Source: Rhynchopus euleeides (taxonomy: Eukaryota; Euglenozoa; Diplonemea; Diplonemida; Diplonemidae). Taken from it: DNA of 64,000 bases. The position numbers were made by a program, and so were the translations under genes. Under the pieces are notes generated by a model. It was not told the DNA's origin and did no database searches. It saw only the letters and a program-made list of their open reading frames with translations. Of this stretch, positions 22,201 to 32,087 are shown piece after piece (the stretch's first letter is position 1; the number at the start of each line of letters is the position of its first letter). The stretch lies in contig OY723288.1 of NCBI GenBank assembly GCA_963210315.1, positions 1,488,001-1,552,000 on the forward strand, written 5' to 3'.

Positions 22201-23137
22201 CGTTGCCGAGGTGCTGCGCGGGCTGAAGCTGGAGCGGTACACCGCAGCCTTTGCGCGCCAGCAGATCACCCTCCCCGTGATGCACACCCTGACGGAGGCG
22301 GAGCTGGAGAGGATTGGCGTCGCTGCGCTGGGCCCCCGCAAGGTTCTCCTGAAGTGGCAGGTGGATCAGGCGCAGCGGGGTGTGGGTGGTGGTGGTGGTG
22401 GCGGAGGCCAGGCGCAGTCTGTCCGGGAGACCATCGCAACCATCAGAGAGCTGCAGGCCGTGCAGCAGGATCTGCTGAAGCAGCAGCTGGAGTTGTCGGA
22501 GAAGCAGAGCGGCCTGCCGCAGGGGGGTGCGGGTGGGGTGCGGCGCAGCTCCGGGCAGTCGTCGCAGCAGCAGCAGCCGCAGAGGAGGAGGCAGCCGACG
22601 ATGGAGGAGCTGGAGGCACAGTATGTTGCAGGAGGGGGTGGTAAATGGGGCGGCTGGCCTTTTGATATGCAAGATTTGCAGCTATGATGGGCTGCACGGG
22701 CTGCGCAGCGTCCCCAACAGCAACGGAGGGAATCCCCCTTTGCCACGGTTTCCCCCATCCGCCATATCACTCTCTCTCTCTGCAGGATGGCCGAGGCGAC
22801 ACGCAAGCAGGGGCAGCGGCAGCAGGCAGTCGCACAACAGCAGCTTGCGCAGCAGCAGCAGCAGCAGCAGCAGCAGTGGCTGGACCAGCAGCGCGCGGTG
22901 CACTCCCCGCCTGGGACCCGGCAGCCCCCCGGGTTAGTGCTGGGGCGCAGCATGCTGGCGGGGGCTCCACCGCCTCCTCCTCCGCCGATGGTGCAGGCAC
23001 GCCCGACGTGGTCTGTGTATCTCGACACCAAGTCAAACAGGCCGTACTATGTCAACAACATCACAAAGGCGACGCAGTGGGAAGAGCCACGTGACGTGCA
23101 GAGCATCGTCGTCAAAGGCATTGGCGGGGTAGTCTAG
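19214..23137 (+). CDS. SAM and WW domain scaffold-like protein, three exons
   Basis: Exons are 19214-20627, 21450-22620 and 22786-23137. Donors are GTATGA and GTATGT, acceptors CACCACAG and CTCTGCAG, and all phases agree. The 978-residue product starts MGRLNNPFEQAEEEEE. It has a very Pro/Ala-rich disordered N-terminal half, then a Gln-rich coiled coil (about 538-640). A SAM domain covers about 720-785 (SVAEVLRGLKLERYTAAF onward). A WW domain lies near the C-terminus (about 933-963), with both Trp residues, the YYVN block and the final Pro. SAM domains oligomerise or bind partners, and WW domains bind proline-rich ligands. The protein's own N-terminus is Pro-rich, so self-interaction is possible. 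The first junction rests on phase and sequence quality and is the least certain. Confidence 0.75.
20628..21449 (+). other. First intron of the SAM/WW gene
   Basis: The 822-base intron starts GTATGA and ends ACACCACAG. It includes CTTTACGATCCAGCGGGGGC (about 20933-20952), a motif that recurs at about 23563-23582 downstream of the gene. No separate gene was recognised. Confidence 0.55.
22621..22785 (+). other. Second intron of the SAM/WW gene
   Basis: The 165-base intron has a GTATGT donor and a strong CTCTCTCTCTCTGCAG acceptor. Splicing joins MEELEAQ to MAEATRKQ through a split Gln codon. Confidence 0.8.
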
Positions 23138-23849
23138 CCCGGCAAGTCCCTCCCACATATATTTTTAAAACAGCTCTCTCCGCCGAATTGATACTGCCGT
23201 GTCGGGGGGAAGGGGATGGGAGGGGAGGGGAGGGGGGGTGGGGTTCGGCCAGTGGGGCGCCTTCCTTCTCTCTTTGCAGAATCTTTCTCTCCAGAACCCC
23301 CCCCCCCCTTCCCCACCTCTTCATCTTTCCCATGTCGTATTGCACGTTGTAATGTACCTTTGCATGATTTCTAGGAGCTATTTTTATTTTTTGTTAGTTC
23401 GGCGTAGCCAACTGGGGAAACTTTCTGTGCCTTGAGCTGGATCGTGCGGCCCCCCCTCACACCACTTCATCAGACCGGGGAGTGGTGTACACAAAGAGTG
23501 GGGTCTGCGTTCCAACAAAACAACTTTCGGCAGTAATTGGTTTGTTGTCTCGTTTTGCTGTCACTTTACGATCCAGCGGGGGGCACAGATGGTTTTTATG
23601 GCAGGGCGGAGCCCACCCCTTCCCCTTGCTTCACGGTTGTATGTGTGATTATAGAGTATCTCCGGCCCGCTCAGGCAGTGGTGGGGCCTGGTGGGCGGAG
23701 GGGTTAGGGCGGCGGTGATGATGATGGGGGGTGGGGGGGGGGGCAGGAGGGGGGAAGGAGGGTGGTGCAAGTCTTGCCTTCCTCCCCCCACCGACTCGAC
23801 TCACTCCTTTCCTATCACTCCCTGCCTCCCTCCCCTCCGCCCCCCCCCC
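23138..23849. other. Intergenic region ending in a poly-C tract that received two transposons
   Basis: G-rich and C-rich tracts alternate. The tract at about 23790-23849 ends in a run of C directly before the TA target of the next element. It continues on the far side of the two transposons at 30988, so it was originally part of the upstream region of the calmodulin-like gene. Confidence 0.6.
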
Positions 23850-24356
23850 TAGGCATACAGTGCAAACGATAATTATTATCGCACATATACCAGATACGAT
23901 AATTTTCGGAAAATTATCGCATACGATAATTTATTATCGCATACGATAATCCATTATCGTATGATGCGATAATCCCATTATCGTATACGAACGGATACGA
24001 TAATTATTATCGTATATTATCGCATACGATAATCCCATTATCGTATGTTATCGCATACGATAATAATTATCGTATCCGGTCGTATACGATAATGGGATTA
24101 TCGTATGCGATACTTACTGGGTTGCACTATTCTTGAACACCACTGCCCTCGTCAGATTCCTTCACATACTCGTCCGTCATCAGGATTCATCGCCCCCCCC
24201 CCCCCCCCCCCCCAGTCCCTTCAACACCCTCGATGTCATCAGACATCGAGACAGAATTCGTCATCCCCCCCCCCCACCCGCCCACCGAACAGCACAGGAA
24301 CCACATCACGGACAGACGACCTGGCACGCCGCCCCCCCCCCCCCCCATCCCCCCTT

Positions 24357-26684
24357 CTAAATGATATCCATCTCAGTCTCGGATTCGTCCTCCTCAGAGG
24401 AATCATCAGAGACATAGTCCCTTTCGAGGGCTTCTGCGAACCGGTTGCTCTTGTCGAAGTAGCCGAGGAGGTCGCCGTTCCGCTGCAAGAACAGACGATC
24501 CGCGTAGGTCTTCGTCGAGATGTTCGACCCCCGCTTGGACTTGCGGGACTCTGCCGTCGAAAACACACTGTCGACCTGTGTGACCGACACAGGCGTGCGG
24601 AGCCAAGCCACCACATGTGGCGCCAGGATGGGGAACAGCTTCCTCCCCTTCTCCAGCCAGAACGCAATCGGGGTGTCGGTCTGCAGGGATTCGGCAGGGG
24701 CATTGAGGTACTGTGTGAACTCCGCCCAGCACTCGTCGTCAGCAAGGGCATGGAAATCCACGGCCCACACCAGCTGGTTTGTGATGTCGGGGAAGTCGTC
24801 GAAGTCAGCCATCAGCACGGTTTCCGGGTCGAAGATGAGCGCCATCTCGAACCTCGCCTTCGACGGCCAAGACTCCCAGGCATCCTTCAGCAAGGTGCGG
24901 ATAGGAGCAGGATAACTGGTGTTCGTCACCACCTTCTGGTACTCCTCCGTGATAGTCCGCACTTTGATGTGCCCCAGACGGGCTTCCGGGTTCTGCACCC
25001 ATCGCACGAGCCACAGCACCGGCTCCACCATCTCAGCCACAGCCACCGTCTCGCTGACGTGCTCTTCCCATGTTCCCTTCTGGATGTGCTCAGAGAGCTG
25101 CCTGAGAGTGAGTGGCTTCTTCTTCCTCGCCATCTCCACGCTGACGAACTGCAGCAGCATCGCACACCGGGTCTGCAGGTGGACTGTCAGGTCGAACATC
25201 GCTGCCCATCGAGTGTCCGAAGTAGAGGCGGGTTGCTGAGGGCTGGACACCTCCACATTGGCGGCGTGGGTGTCGTCTGTTTCCGCCACAAAGGCGGCAG
25301 CCCGCTCCAGCACCACCGCATCGGTATCTGTGACGTTCACGGATGGGAGAAGCTTGCGGAGCGCACGCACCGCTCCGCGGTCGAGAGCGGTGCGCACACG
25401 CAAATGAGTGTCACGGATGTTCGTTGCAGCATCATGCATCCTCTCCGCCCCCTGTGCCTGAAACTTCTTCCAACGGTGCCGGCGCGACTTGCACCCGAAG
25501 AACTGCGACACCAGCGTGCAGAAGGCATACGCCCGGGGGTATGACTGGCGCACTGCTCGCTTCAACGCTGCGTTGAGGTGGTGGCCCAGGCAGTAGATGC
25601 CCTCCTCCTTCTTGTCGCCAAACGCCTTGACGTTCACCGACCCGAAGTCAGCGACAACTGTACTGCGGGTAATGCCGTACAGTTCCCGCACCTCGTCAAG
25701 CACATCCCCGACGTCCTCTGCGTTGTGCACCTCGCCGTCACCACGCACTTTCGACAGGAGGAGCACTCCCCTGCCTCCCACGTAGGCGACGACCGACATG
25801 ATGGCAAAGCCAAGATGCCGCAGGCCTGTTCCATCAACGCCCAACGCCACCGGCCGGCCGGTGATGCAGTCGCGGATCTTCTTCTGGATCTCCGCGACGA
25901 ACAGCGGGGCCTTGCCCAGCAGCGTCCGGGGCTTCGGCAGAGGGGTGGTCATCGGCAGCGCAAGGATAGACGCCTGGTGAGGCGTGATCCCCGCAATCAC
26001 AAGGGCAAGTGCCCATGCCTTTTGAAATGATGCGGTGGTCGTGGGATCGCTCTTCGTGGTTGAAACACAGGGGGCCGCCTGCACTGGCGCTTCCTTCGAT
26101 GTGGTCTGGTGCGCCTTCGTGTCGGTCACGTGTTTCTTTGCCACTGTCGATTCAGCATGCTTTACGACGATGCTACAGAGGTTGCACCACAGGACTTCGT
26201 CCGATAATGTCCGGGGGGGGTTTGCATCAAGCAGCATGGTGCGAGTTTCGAACGGGAGGTCCTCCACCGACTTGATCGTGTAGGCCGCAGCAACTGTGGC
26301 GTCGTACCTCGCCAGTTGCTGCAGCCGCTGCCTGGCTGTTACCAAGGAGATCCTCTTCTTGGCAGCAGCCTCGTCTGCGGCTTCCTCCACCGTTTTTCTG
26401 AGTTTTATCGTGTCCAGGCGTTTCTGCGCGCTCTCCGATTTTCCCGCGGGCTTTGGTGCTGTCTTCTTGGGGGCTGGCTTCTTCGCTGCTGGCTTCTTTG
26501 GGGGTGGCTTTTTCACGGCCGCCTTTTTCGCTGAGGGCTTCTTGTCCTTCCCCCCCGTGACGCGACGGCGTTTCTGGTCCGGCTCGTCCTCATCACTGCC
26601 CTCTTCCTCGTCATCGCCGTCATCATCTTCCTCTGCGTCATCCTCCGTTGTTGTGTCGTCTTTTATCCTACGACGACGAGACAT
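24357..26684 (-). CDS. hAT superfamily transposase
   Basis: The 775-residue protein starts MSRRRRIKDD at 26684. The frame is open further upstream to 26894, but that part duplicates an internal piece of the same gene. An acidic then Lys/Pro-rich N-terminus (1-110) looks like a nuclear-localisation and DNA-contact region. A zinc finger has C167, C170, H185 and H192. The RNase H-like core shows D284 (VDGTG), D346 (VVADF) and the hAT CxxH motif at 365-368. The TRW motif is at 491-493. The C-terminal dimerisation region (about 675-740; FWLEKGRKLFPILAPHVV, then VFSTAES) is characteristic of hAT. I see no internal stop or frameshift, so the gene may still be functional. It is the only clear minus-strand gene here. 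Confidence 0.92.
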   Translation of the reverse strand: MSRRRRIKDDTTTEDDAEEDDDGDDEEEGSDEDEPDQKRRRVTGGKDKKPSAKKAAVKKPPPKKPAAKKPAPKKTAPKPAGKSESAQKRLDTIKLRKTVEEAADEAAAKKRISLVTARQRLQQLARYDATVAAAYTIKSVEDLPFETRTMLLDANPPRTLSDEVLWCNLCSIVVKHAESTVAKKHVTDTKAHQTTSKEAPVQAAPCVSTTKSDPTTTASFQKAWALALVIAGITPHQASILALPMTTPLPKPRTLLGKAPLFVAEIQKKIRDCITGRPVALGVDGTGLRHLGFAIMSVVAYVGGRGVLLLSKVRGDGEVHNAEDVGDVLDEVRELYGITRSTVVADFGSVNVKAFGDKKEEGIYCLGHHLNAALKRAVRQSYPRAYAFCTLVSQFFGCKSRRHRWKKFQAQGAERMHDAATNIRDTHLRVRTALDRGAVRALRKLLPSVNVTDTDAVVLERAAAFVAETDDTHAANVEVSSPQQPASTSDTRWAAMFDLTVHLQTRCAMLLQFVSVEMARKKKPLTLRQLSEHIQKGTWEEHVSETVAVAEMVEPVLWLVRWVQNPEARLGHIKVRTITEEYQKVVTNTSYPAPIRTLLKDAWESWPSKARFEMALIFDPETVLMADFDDFPDITNQLVWAVDFHALADDECWAEFTQYLNAPAESLQTDTPIAFWLEKGRKLFPILAPHVVAWLRTPVSVTQVDSVFSTAESRKSKRGSNISTKTYADRLFLQRNGDLLGYFDKSNRFAEALERDYVSDDSSEEDESETEMDII

Positions 26685-26751
26685 TTTTTGATCCCTGGTG
26701 TTTCCTGTGGAGGGTGATGGCGATGCAGTCACAACATAGCGATAGACACAC

Positions 26752-26856
26752 GGGTCGAGAGCGCACACGCAAATGAGTGTCACGGATGTGCGTGGCAGTA
26801 TCCTGTAACCTCTCCGCCCCCCTGTGCCTGAAACTTCTTCCAACGGTGCCAGCTTC
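26752..26856 (-). repeat. Duplicated internal piece of the transposase gene upstream of its start
   Basis: About 105 bases match the coding segment at about 25383-25481 (ACGCAAATGAGTGTCACGGATG through CTTCTTCCAACGGTGCC) with scattered changes. Because the copy is in frame with the gene, it extends the open frame artificially. Confidence 0.8.
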
Positions 26857-28473
26857 ATTGACAGGATGCCCCAGACAGACATAGTGCTGCGCATGTCATG
26901 GCACTATGTGTGTTGTGTCTGCCACCCATTTGTGAGGGACATTCTACACTTCTGAGTGAAGCCCCAGTGTTGTTAGAAACCGAGTTTTAAACATTTTAAA
27001 CGTTTTAAACGTTTTAAAGTTTAAAACGCCGTTTTAAATTATTTAAAATGGGGTTTAAAACGGGGTTTAAAACGGCAAAAAACCCTGCAAAATATAGGGG
27101 GAGACTTTTCGATTTTTTTTCTGGAACCCAAAATTGGTCGTTTTGGGCCATCTGAGGCCATCTTCGGCAAAAAAATCCAATTTTGAGGCTCCCTGGGGGT
27201 CCCAAATGGGTGAACAAATTCCCTGTGTGAAATAGCCTATTGCAGGCCTTTTGAGCATGATCAGGCAAACACAGCTGTGTGGCAGGGCTTTCTGCGAAAA
27301 TTCGCCTCCTGGTGAAGTGGGCTACTTTTCACTCTCCATTCACCCTGGCCTCAACCCGTTCCTCTGCTCACCCTGACGCAAGCTCATGCCCTCATCGTTG
27401 ACAATCACCCAGAAAAGATTCAGGATGGTACAGTACAGACTCGGGTGCACGAACGATCCAACGGTGGTGCCTGTTTGACTTGCTGGTGTATGGTTGATCA
27501 TTGCTTGTTCCGTACATTTCGCTTTCTCAGCGCCCCCGCCTTCACCGAAACCCGATGCCCCAACACGAGCGGTGTGGCGCCCGTGGTACTGACCCCTTCG
27601 GACCTTAACTCCAGCGGTAGCCGCCGGTTTCTTCAAAGAAACTTATCGATGATGTCCCCCCAGAGTGCAGGTTCCTGCTGCCTACCCACGATCATTAGGG
27701 TGCTGAGAGAATGGCTAGGTGATCAATAATTGTCCCAAACACTAGCTTGGCAACAGCCAGAGCAACCCCAGGTGGGGCGCAGCCGAGTGCTGCAACCATC
27801 GTTCTGACAGCAACAACATCACCTGGCTGTCTTGTTGAACACAGCCGTGATGAAGCTGGCTGCACTTCCTGTTTGGAGTTCGTCGGGATCCGTTCTGCAA
27901 AAGTGAAAGTTGGAGGCAAAGAATAGATGACGAGGATGGTTACGCCTTTTGTAGGCTTCTCTCGATCAGAGAAGTCGGGCGTCCATAGGAGAGTAAAGGG
28001 AATACAGATATGCTCCTCTCAAAGAGGGGCAGGCCAAAGGTAGGCTCCAGGTGGCAACTGGAACTGTGCAACTTTTCCAGAAGGTGCTTCCAGGACTGTC
28101 GAAGGAGCTGGTGGAGTTCGCTGGGTCCATTGCCATCCCCATCATGGTGATCCGGCCTTCAACCTGCGACTTTGTATCATGGATTCAGCTCAAAAGGGTG
28201 CACATCGAGTGATGCAAGATGAAGATTCGACACTCCAGAAATATGCTGATGTCAAACTGCATTATTCCTGAGAACAACGGAGGGGGTGTGCCAACTGATG
28301 CCGGTGCGATTGATGCAACCCTCACCACAACGTCAGTGCCACCTATTTTCCACCAATAATGTGTCCGCTGTGACAGGAATGCAGGAATAATCACCCAGAA
28401 TATGAGCTGGGGGGCCTCAGGGGGCATGGTGCCCCTGACGACCCCATATTGCGTAGTTTGTGCGTAGTGAAAA

Positions 28474-29378
28474 GGGGGGGGGGTCTCATTTTTTGATTTA
28501 CTCAGCCATTCTCTGTCTCTATGCCGGGACCCCAAACTCAAGGAGTTCTTGCTGTTCCGGGGTCAGTGAGGGTGCAGGCGCTTCAGGTGCTGCAGGTGCT
28601 GCAGGTTCTTCAGGTGCTGCAGCGCTGGCAGCCTTCGGTGCGGGTTTCGACGCAGTCTTTGCAGGTCTCTTTGGGGGTGCCCTTTGGCGCGGTGCCTGCT
28701 TCAGCTCGTCGGGTGGAAGCATCAACGCATCATTAAGCGGTGCCTGCTTCAGCTCCTCCGGGTGGAAGCGTCAACGCATCATTAAGGAAGAAGGAAGCAC
28801 AGTTGCTACGCTTTTTTGCAGCTGCAGGAAACGACACCATACCCAACAACAATCCCCAGACCGTCGAGGGAGAGTGGGCGCCTGGATCCCGTGACACAGA
28901 TCTCTAGTGCCGTTGTGATCCCCTCGGATAACGTCTCCTGGACGTTGTCAGCGGAGGTTGCCTGTGTGGCGGTGACCTCCGTATACCCCGCGGGATCCAG
29001 TGCCAGTAGCGCCTTCTTCAGCTTTTCGTCGACCCCTCGGCCGACGCTCTCCTTGATGTCAAGGGCCACCTTCAGGGTGGCACCTCGCAGCGCCCTGAAG
29101 GCTGTGATCGTATCATCATTCACAATCTCGAGGGTGTTCTACGCGGCTCCTGGAACTCACTTCCTTCTCAGGTGTTTCTGGGCATGGGGCAACCTTGCCC
29201 AGGTGTTTCTGGAGTCCCGCCCCACATGTCGTGCGTTCTTTCGTACGGTGTATAGTGAGTTCTGGCAATAATTTTTTGCTCGGTCAGCGCAGTGCCTCCA
29301 GTCCTGTCTCAGTAGCCACACAGAAAGGGGGACCAAAAAAAACTGGGGGGGGACCAAAAAGCGAGACCCCCCCCCCAG
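28474..29378. mobile_element. Insertion with short inverted ends, flanked by 26-bp direct repeats
   Basis: The left end is a G run followed by TCTCATTTTTTG; the right end is its inverse, CAAAAAGCGAGA followed by a C run. Identical 26-base direct repeats starting ATTGCGTAGTTTG lie at 28448-28473 and 29379-29404. The length is unusual for a target duplication. Outside them, GGCATGGTGCCCCTGA (28423) and its reverse complement (29414) form a further inverted pair. Confidence 0.6.
28519..29123 (-). pseudogene. Broken reading frame with Ala/Pro-rich tail inside the insertion
   Basis: On the minus strand a frame from 29123 (MNDDTITAFRALRGATLK) reads 105 coding-like residues to a stop at 28806, beside a run of six A. 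A second frame then continues with LNDALMLPPDELKQA, a Lys/Pro/Ala-rich stretch and the end LTPEQQELLEFGVPA. A 50-base tandem duplication (28690-28738 and 28740-28790), one copy with an extra base, lies between them. The pieces look like one gene broken by frameshifts. I do not recognise the family. Confidence 0.4.
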
Positions 29379-29837
29379 ATTGCGTAGTTTGTGCGTAGTG
29401 AAAAAGGGGTAAATCAGGGGCACCATGCCGGGCATGGAAAATTTTTTTTGGCCGAAAAAAAATTTTTGGTGTGAAAACACCACAGAAACGCCCTGTTTTA
29501 ACCCCCGTTTTAAACTCCGTTTTAAATTAATTTAAAACGCGTTTTAATTTAAAACATTTAAAACATTTAAAACGTTTAAAACGTAAAGTTTTAAATGGGG
29601 GCTAACAACAATGTGAAGCCCCCCGTCACCAATAATTCAAAGAAGCAAAAATGGCAGCTTCCGGCTCCACTTTTACCACTTTTTCAATGTGTTCTGGGCT
29701 GATTTCTGGTTTTCCGAAAATCTCAAAAAAATTATCGCACCATTATCGTATATTATCGTATACGATAATATACGATAATGGGAGTACGATAATAATTATC
29801 GTATGCGATAATAATTATCGTTTGCACTGTATGCCTA

Positions 29838-30985
29838 GGGGGGGTCAAATGCCACCCTTTTACGTGGACAAACACGATTTTTCAAAAAACCGGCGCAGAG
29901 GCCCCAAAGCCCCCGTAAACCCTCCAAACCCCCCCAGATCGGTCCGGAAACCCATCGAACCCCACTTTTCCACCATTCCGGGCACCTCAGGTGCCCGAAT
30001 TGGGGTACCTAAATTTTGTGCCACCGTTTGGTACCGTACAGTGCCACTGTGTGGGAGGTTGGAAAAGAAAATGCCCCAACACACCACATCTGAGGGTTGC
30101 AATGCATGTTGCTTGCCAACCACGTCATCCGGTGGGTGTCAGGCGCTATGTAGGTGGCATTAGCCAGGTCTTCGATGAGTTCTGGCTTGTATATGTACCT
30201 CCCTGCCACCATGCACCGGGAGGCTGCCTGTAGGTACGGAACAAGTCCAGATGGTCGTGTGATTCCTGTGCAGCAGTGCTCCACAACCGGGATGTGTTGA
30301 CAACGACTGTTGCAACACGAGCTGTACATTCCGGGAACACACGAAGTGCGCTGTCGTGGTACCCATTGTGCCAGAATTGGTAGTTGCTGCGGTCTACTTT
30401 GCCTGGCCCAAGAGCACTGGTACTGAACGGTGCAATATGCGTGGCGAGGTGAATGCAACGGAAGGGCGCAAAGTCAATACAGCTCTCGGATGGCGGGTGG
30501 TGGTGCCACTAGTGTGTGACGTTCACTCGAGGATACAACGCATCACAATGAATCAGCAACCGTGGACCGAGTACAATACGCTCTCTGTGGCTGGTGTGGG
30601 GGACAAAGGCAGTGCCTGTGCCGCAGGCAGGGAGGTACATATACAAGCCAGAACACATCGAAGACCTGGCTCATGCCACCTACATAGCGCCTGACACCCA
30701 CCGGATGACGTGGTTGGCAAGCAACATGCATTGCAACCCTCAGATGTGGTGTGTTGGGGCATTTTCTTTTCCAACCTCCCACACAGTGGCACTGTCCGGT
30801 ACCAAACGGTGGCACAAAATTTAGGTACCCCAATTCGGGCACCTGAGGTGCCCGGAATGGTGGAAAAGTGGGGTTCGATGGGTTTCCGGACCGATCTGGG
30901 GGGGTTTGGAGGGTTTACGGGGGCTTTGGGGCCTCTGCGCCGGTTTTTTGAAAAATCGTGTTTGTCACCCCCATTTGACCCCCCC
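29838..30985. mobile_element. TA-flanked foldback MITE with long inverted arms
   Basis: The ends are GGGGGGGTCAAATG and its inverse. Inverted arms extend about 370 bases each (29838 to about 30212, and about 30618-30985) around a loop of roughly 400 bases. TA lies at 29836-29837, shared with the neighbouring 6-kb element, and at 30986-30987. Frames readable in the arms are mirror images of each other and not separate genes. Confidence 0.88.
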
Positions 30986-31149
30986 TAGCCCCCCCCCCCC
31001 CCCCCTCTCACCACGGAGGAGATGGAAGAAGAGAAATTGGTTCGGCATTACCCCCACCACACGCACACACCCCACCCACCCCCACCCCACACATGCCCCA
31101 AAAGGGTTATTCAACTGATTGCAGCCGCAACGGGGTTGTTTAAACTTTT

Positions 31150-31202
31150 GCCACAGTATCCCTGCCTCTCTCAACCACCGCTCCACTCTCTCTGCTTGGC
31201 AG
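31150..31202 (+). promoter_or_regulatory. Strong 3' splice acceptor ahead of the calmodulin-like gene
   Basis: The tract CTCCACTCTCTCTGCTTGGCAG ends with AG at 31201-31202, 28 bases before the start codon. No upstream coding exon is visible, so a 5' untranslated exon or a trans-spliced leader would have to join here. Confidence 0.55.
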
Positions 31203-31230
31203 GGGGGGGGTGGTGGGGCAAACGAGAGAC

Positions 31231-31734
31231 ATGGCTGATCACCTCACCGAAGATACCTTGCAAGAGATTATCGAGGTTTTTAGGCAGGTGGACCAAACCG
31301 GGAACGGCTTCATCCGGACCGCAGACCTGCCCCGCGTGGCAGCCTCCCTGGGGATCGGCCTCTCTGCAGCAGAGATCGATGACCTGCAGGATCAGTTCGG
31401 GGGGGAGGTGTCGCTGCAAGACACGTGCGGCTTCCTTGCACCCTACATTGTGAACCTCTGCGGCAGCACCGATTTCGAGGAATGCTTCAGAGCAGCTGCC
31501 CGGGGGAATAGGGTATGCCGTCCTGCCGCCTGCCTTTGAGAATGGCATTCAATGGCCCCCCCACAGGATGTGCCAGACGGCATGATTCGCGCGGCTGACG
31601 TGTATCCAACTGTCCTGCAGATGGGCGAACGGCTCACGGAGCAAGAGTTGGACGAGACCATGCGTGATATCGTCATCCAACCTGGTGGCCTCATCGATTT
31701 GGAACACATGCTGCGCCGCTTTACGGCGATGTGA
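31231..31734 (+). CDS. Calmodulin-like EF-hand protein, one 54-base intron
   Basis: Exons are 31231-31512 and 31567-31734, with GTATGC donor, CCCACAG acceptor, and both junctions in phase 0. The joined product has 149 residues, the same as calmodulin. Its layout follows calmodulin: EIIEVFRQVDQTGNGFIRTADL (first EF-hand), then ECFRAAARGNRDVPDGMIRAAD (third, across the junction), GERLTEQELDETM (matching the GEKLTDEEVDEMI linker), and a last loop ending LEHMLRRFTAM. The first loop keeps several ligand positions. The others have lost most acidic residues (for example IQPGGLIDLEHM), so calcium binding is doubtful except at site 1. It may be a centrin- or light-chain-like structural partner. Confidence 0.85.
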
Positions 31735-32087
31735 ACGCCCATCATATTGCCTCCCTACAGCCCTCGGTGGGAGGGTGGGAGGAGGATTTTGTGGGGTTGT
31801 CCGGGGGCACATATTCGTTTTCACATTGCATCCCCCCCCCCCCCCCCCCCCCCACAAACTGCCAACACTGCCCACGCAGTGACCCTGACAGTTCCCCCTC
31901 CCTCCTCCTCACCTGACTGTTTAAACGTCGGTGTTCATTGCACCACACCCTCCTTAGCCCCGAATAGGCAGCCGTTCTCCCCCTCCCCACCCCCATCCCC
32001 CTCGAGACCCCTTCCCGACACTTGGGAGGGAGTTGATCCGGAGAACAGATCAGGGCGGCGGTGGTGGTGGGTCAACGCGCCCCAGCC
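31735..32087. other. Short intergenic region with poly-C run
   Basis: A run of about 22 C lies at 31831-31852 and pyrimidine-rich sequence at 31955-32020. No gene was recognised. Confidence 0.5.

Larger units (their letters stand above)
26965..29613. mobile_element. Non-autonomous hAT-type element nested in the 6-kb transposon
   Basis: The left end is CAGTGTTGTTAG and the right end CTAACAACAATG, an 11 of 12 inverted match. The perfect 8-bp duplication TGAAGCCC flanks it (26957-26964, 29614-29621). Subterminal regions on both sides are rich in GTTTTAAACG-type motifs (26982-27075, 29493-29595). There is no transposase gene. A further insert with 26-bp direct repeats lies inside (28474-29378). 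Confidence 0.92.
23852..29835. mobile_element. TA-flanked 6-kb DNA transposon carrying a hAT-type transposase
   Basis: The ends are perfect 32-bp inverted repeats (23852-23883 and 29804-29835) starting GGCATACAGTGCAAACG. TA lies on both sides (23850-23851, 29836-29837). Both subterminal regions (to about 24115 and from about 29725) are packed with TACGATAAT / ATTATCGTA palindromes, as expected for transposase binding sites. The minus strand encodes a full-length hAT-like transposase. A second element (26965-29613) has inserted next to the gene. The TA flank does not fit the usual 8-bp hAT duplication; the outer 8 bases on the two sides are reverse complements of each other, not direct repeats. 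Confidence 0.85.

Noticed and set aside
26685-26894. Upstream extension of the transposase frame
   Set aside because: The extension is a duplicated piece of the gene in frame by chance; MSRRRR at 26684 is the natural start before the acidic and basic N-terminus.
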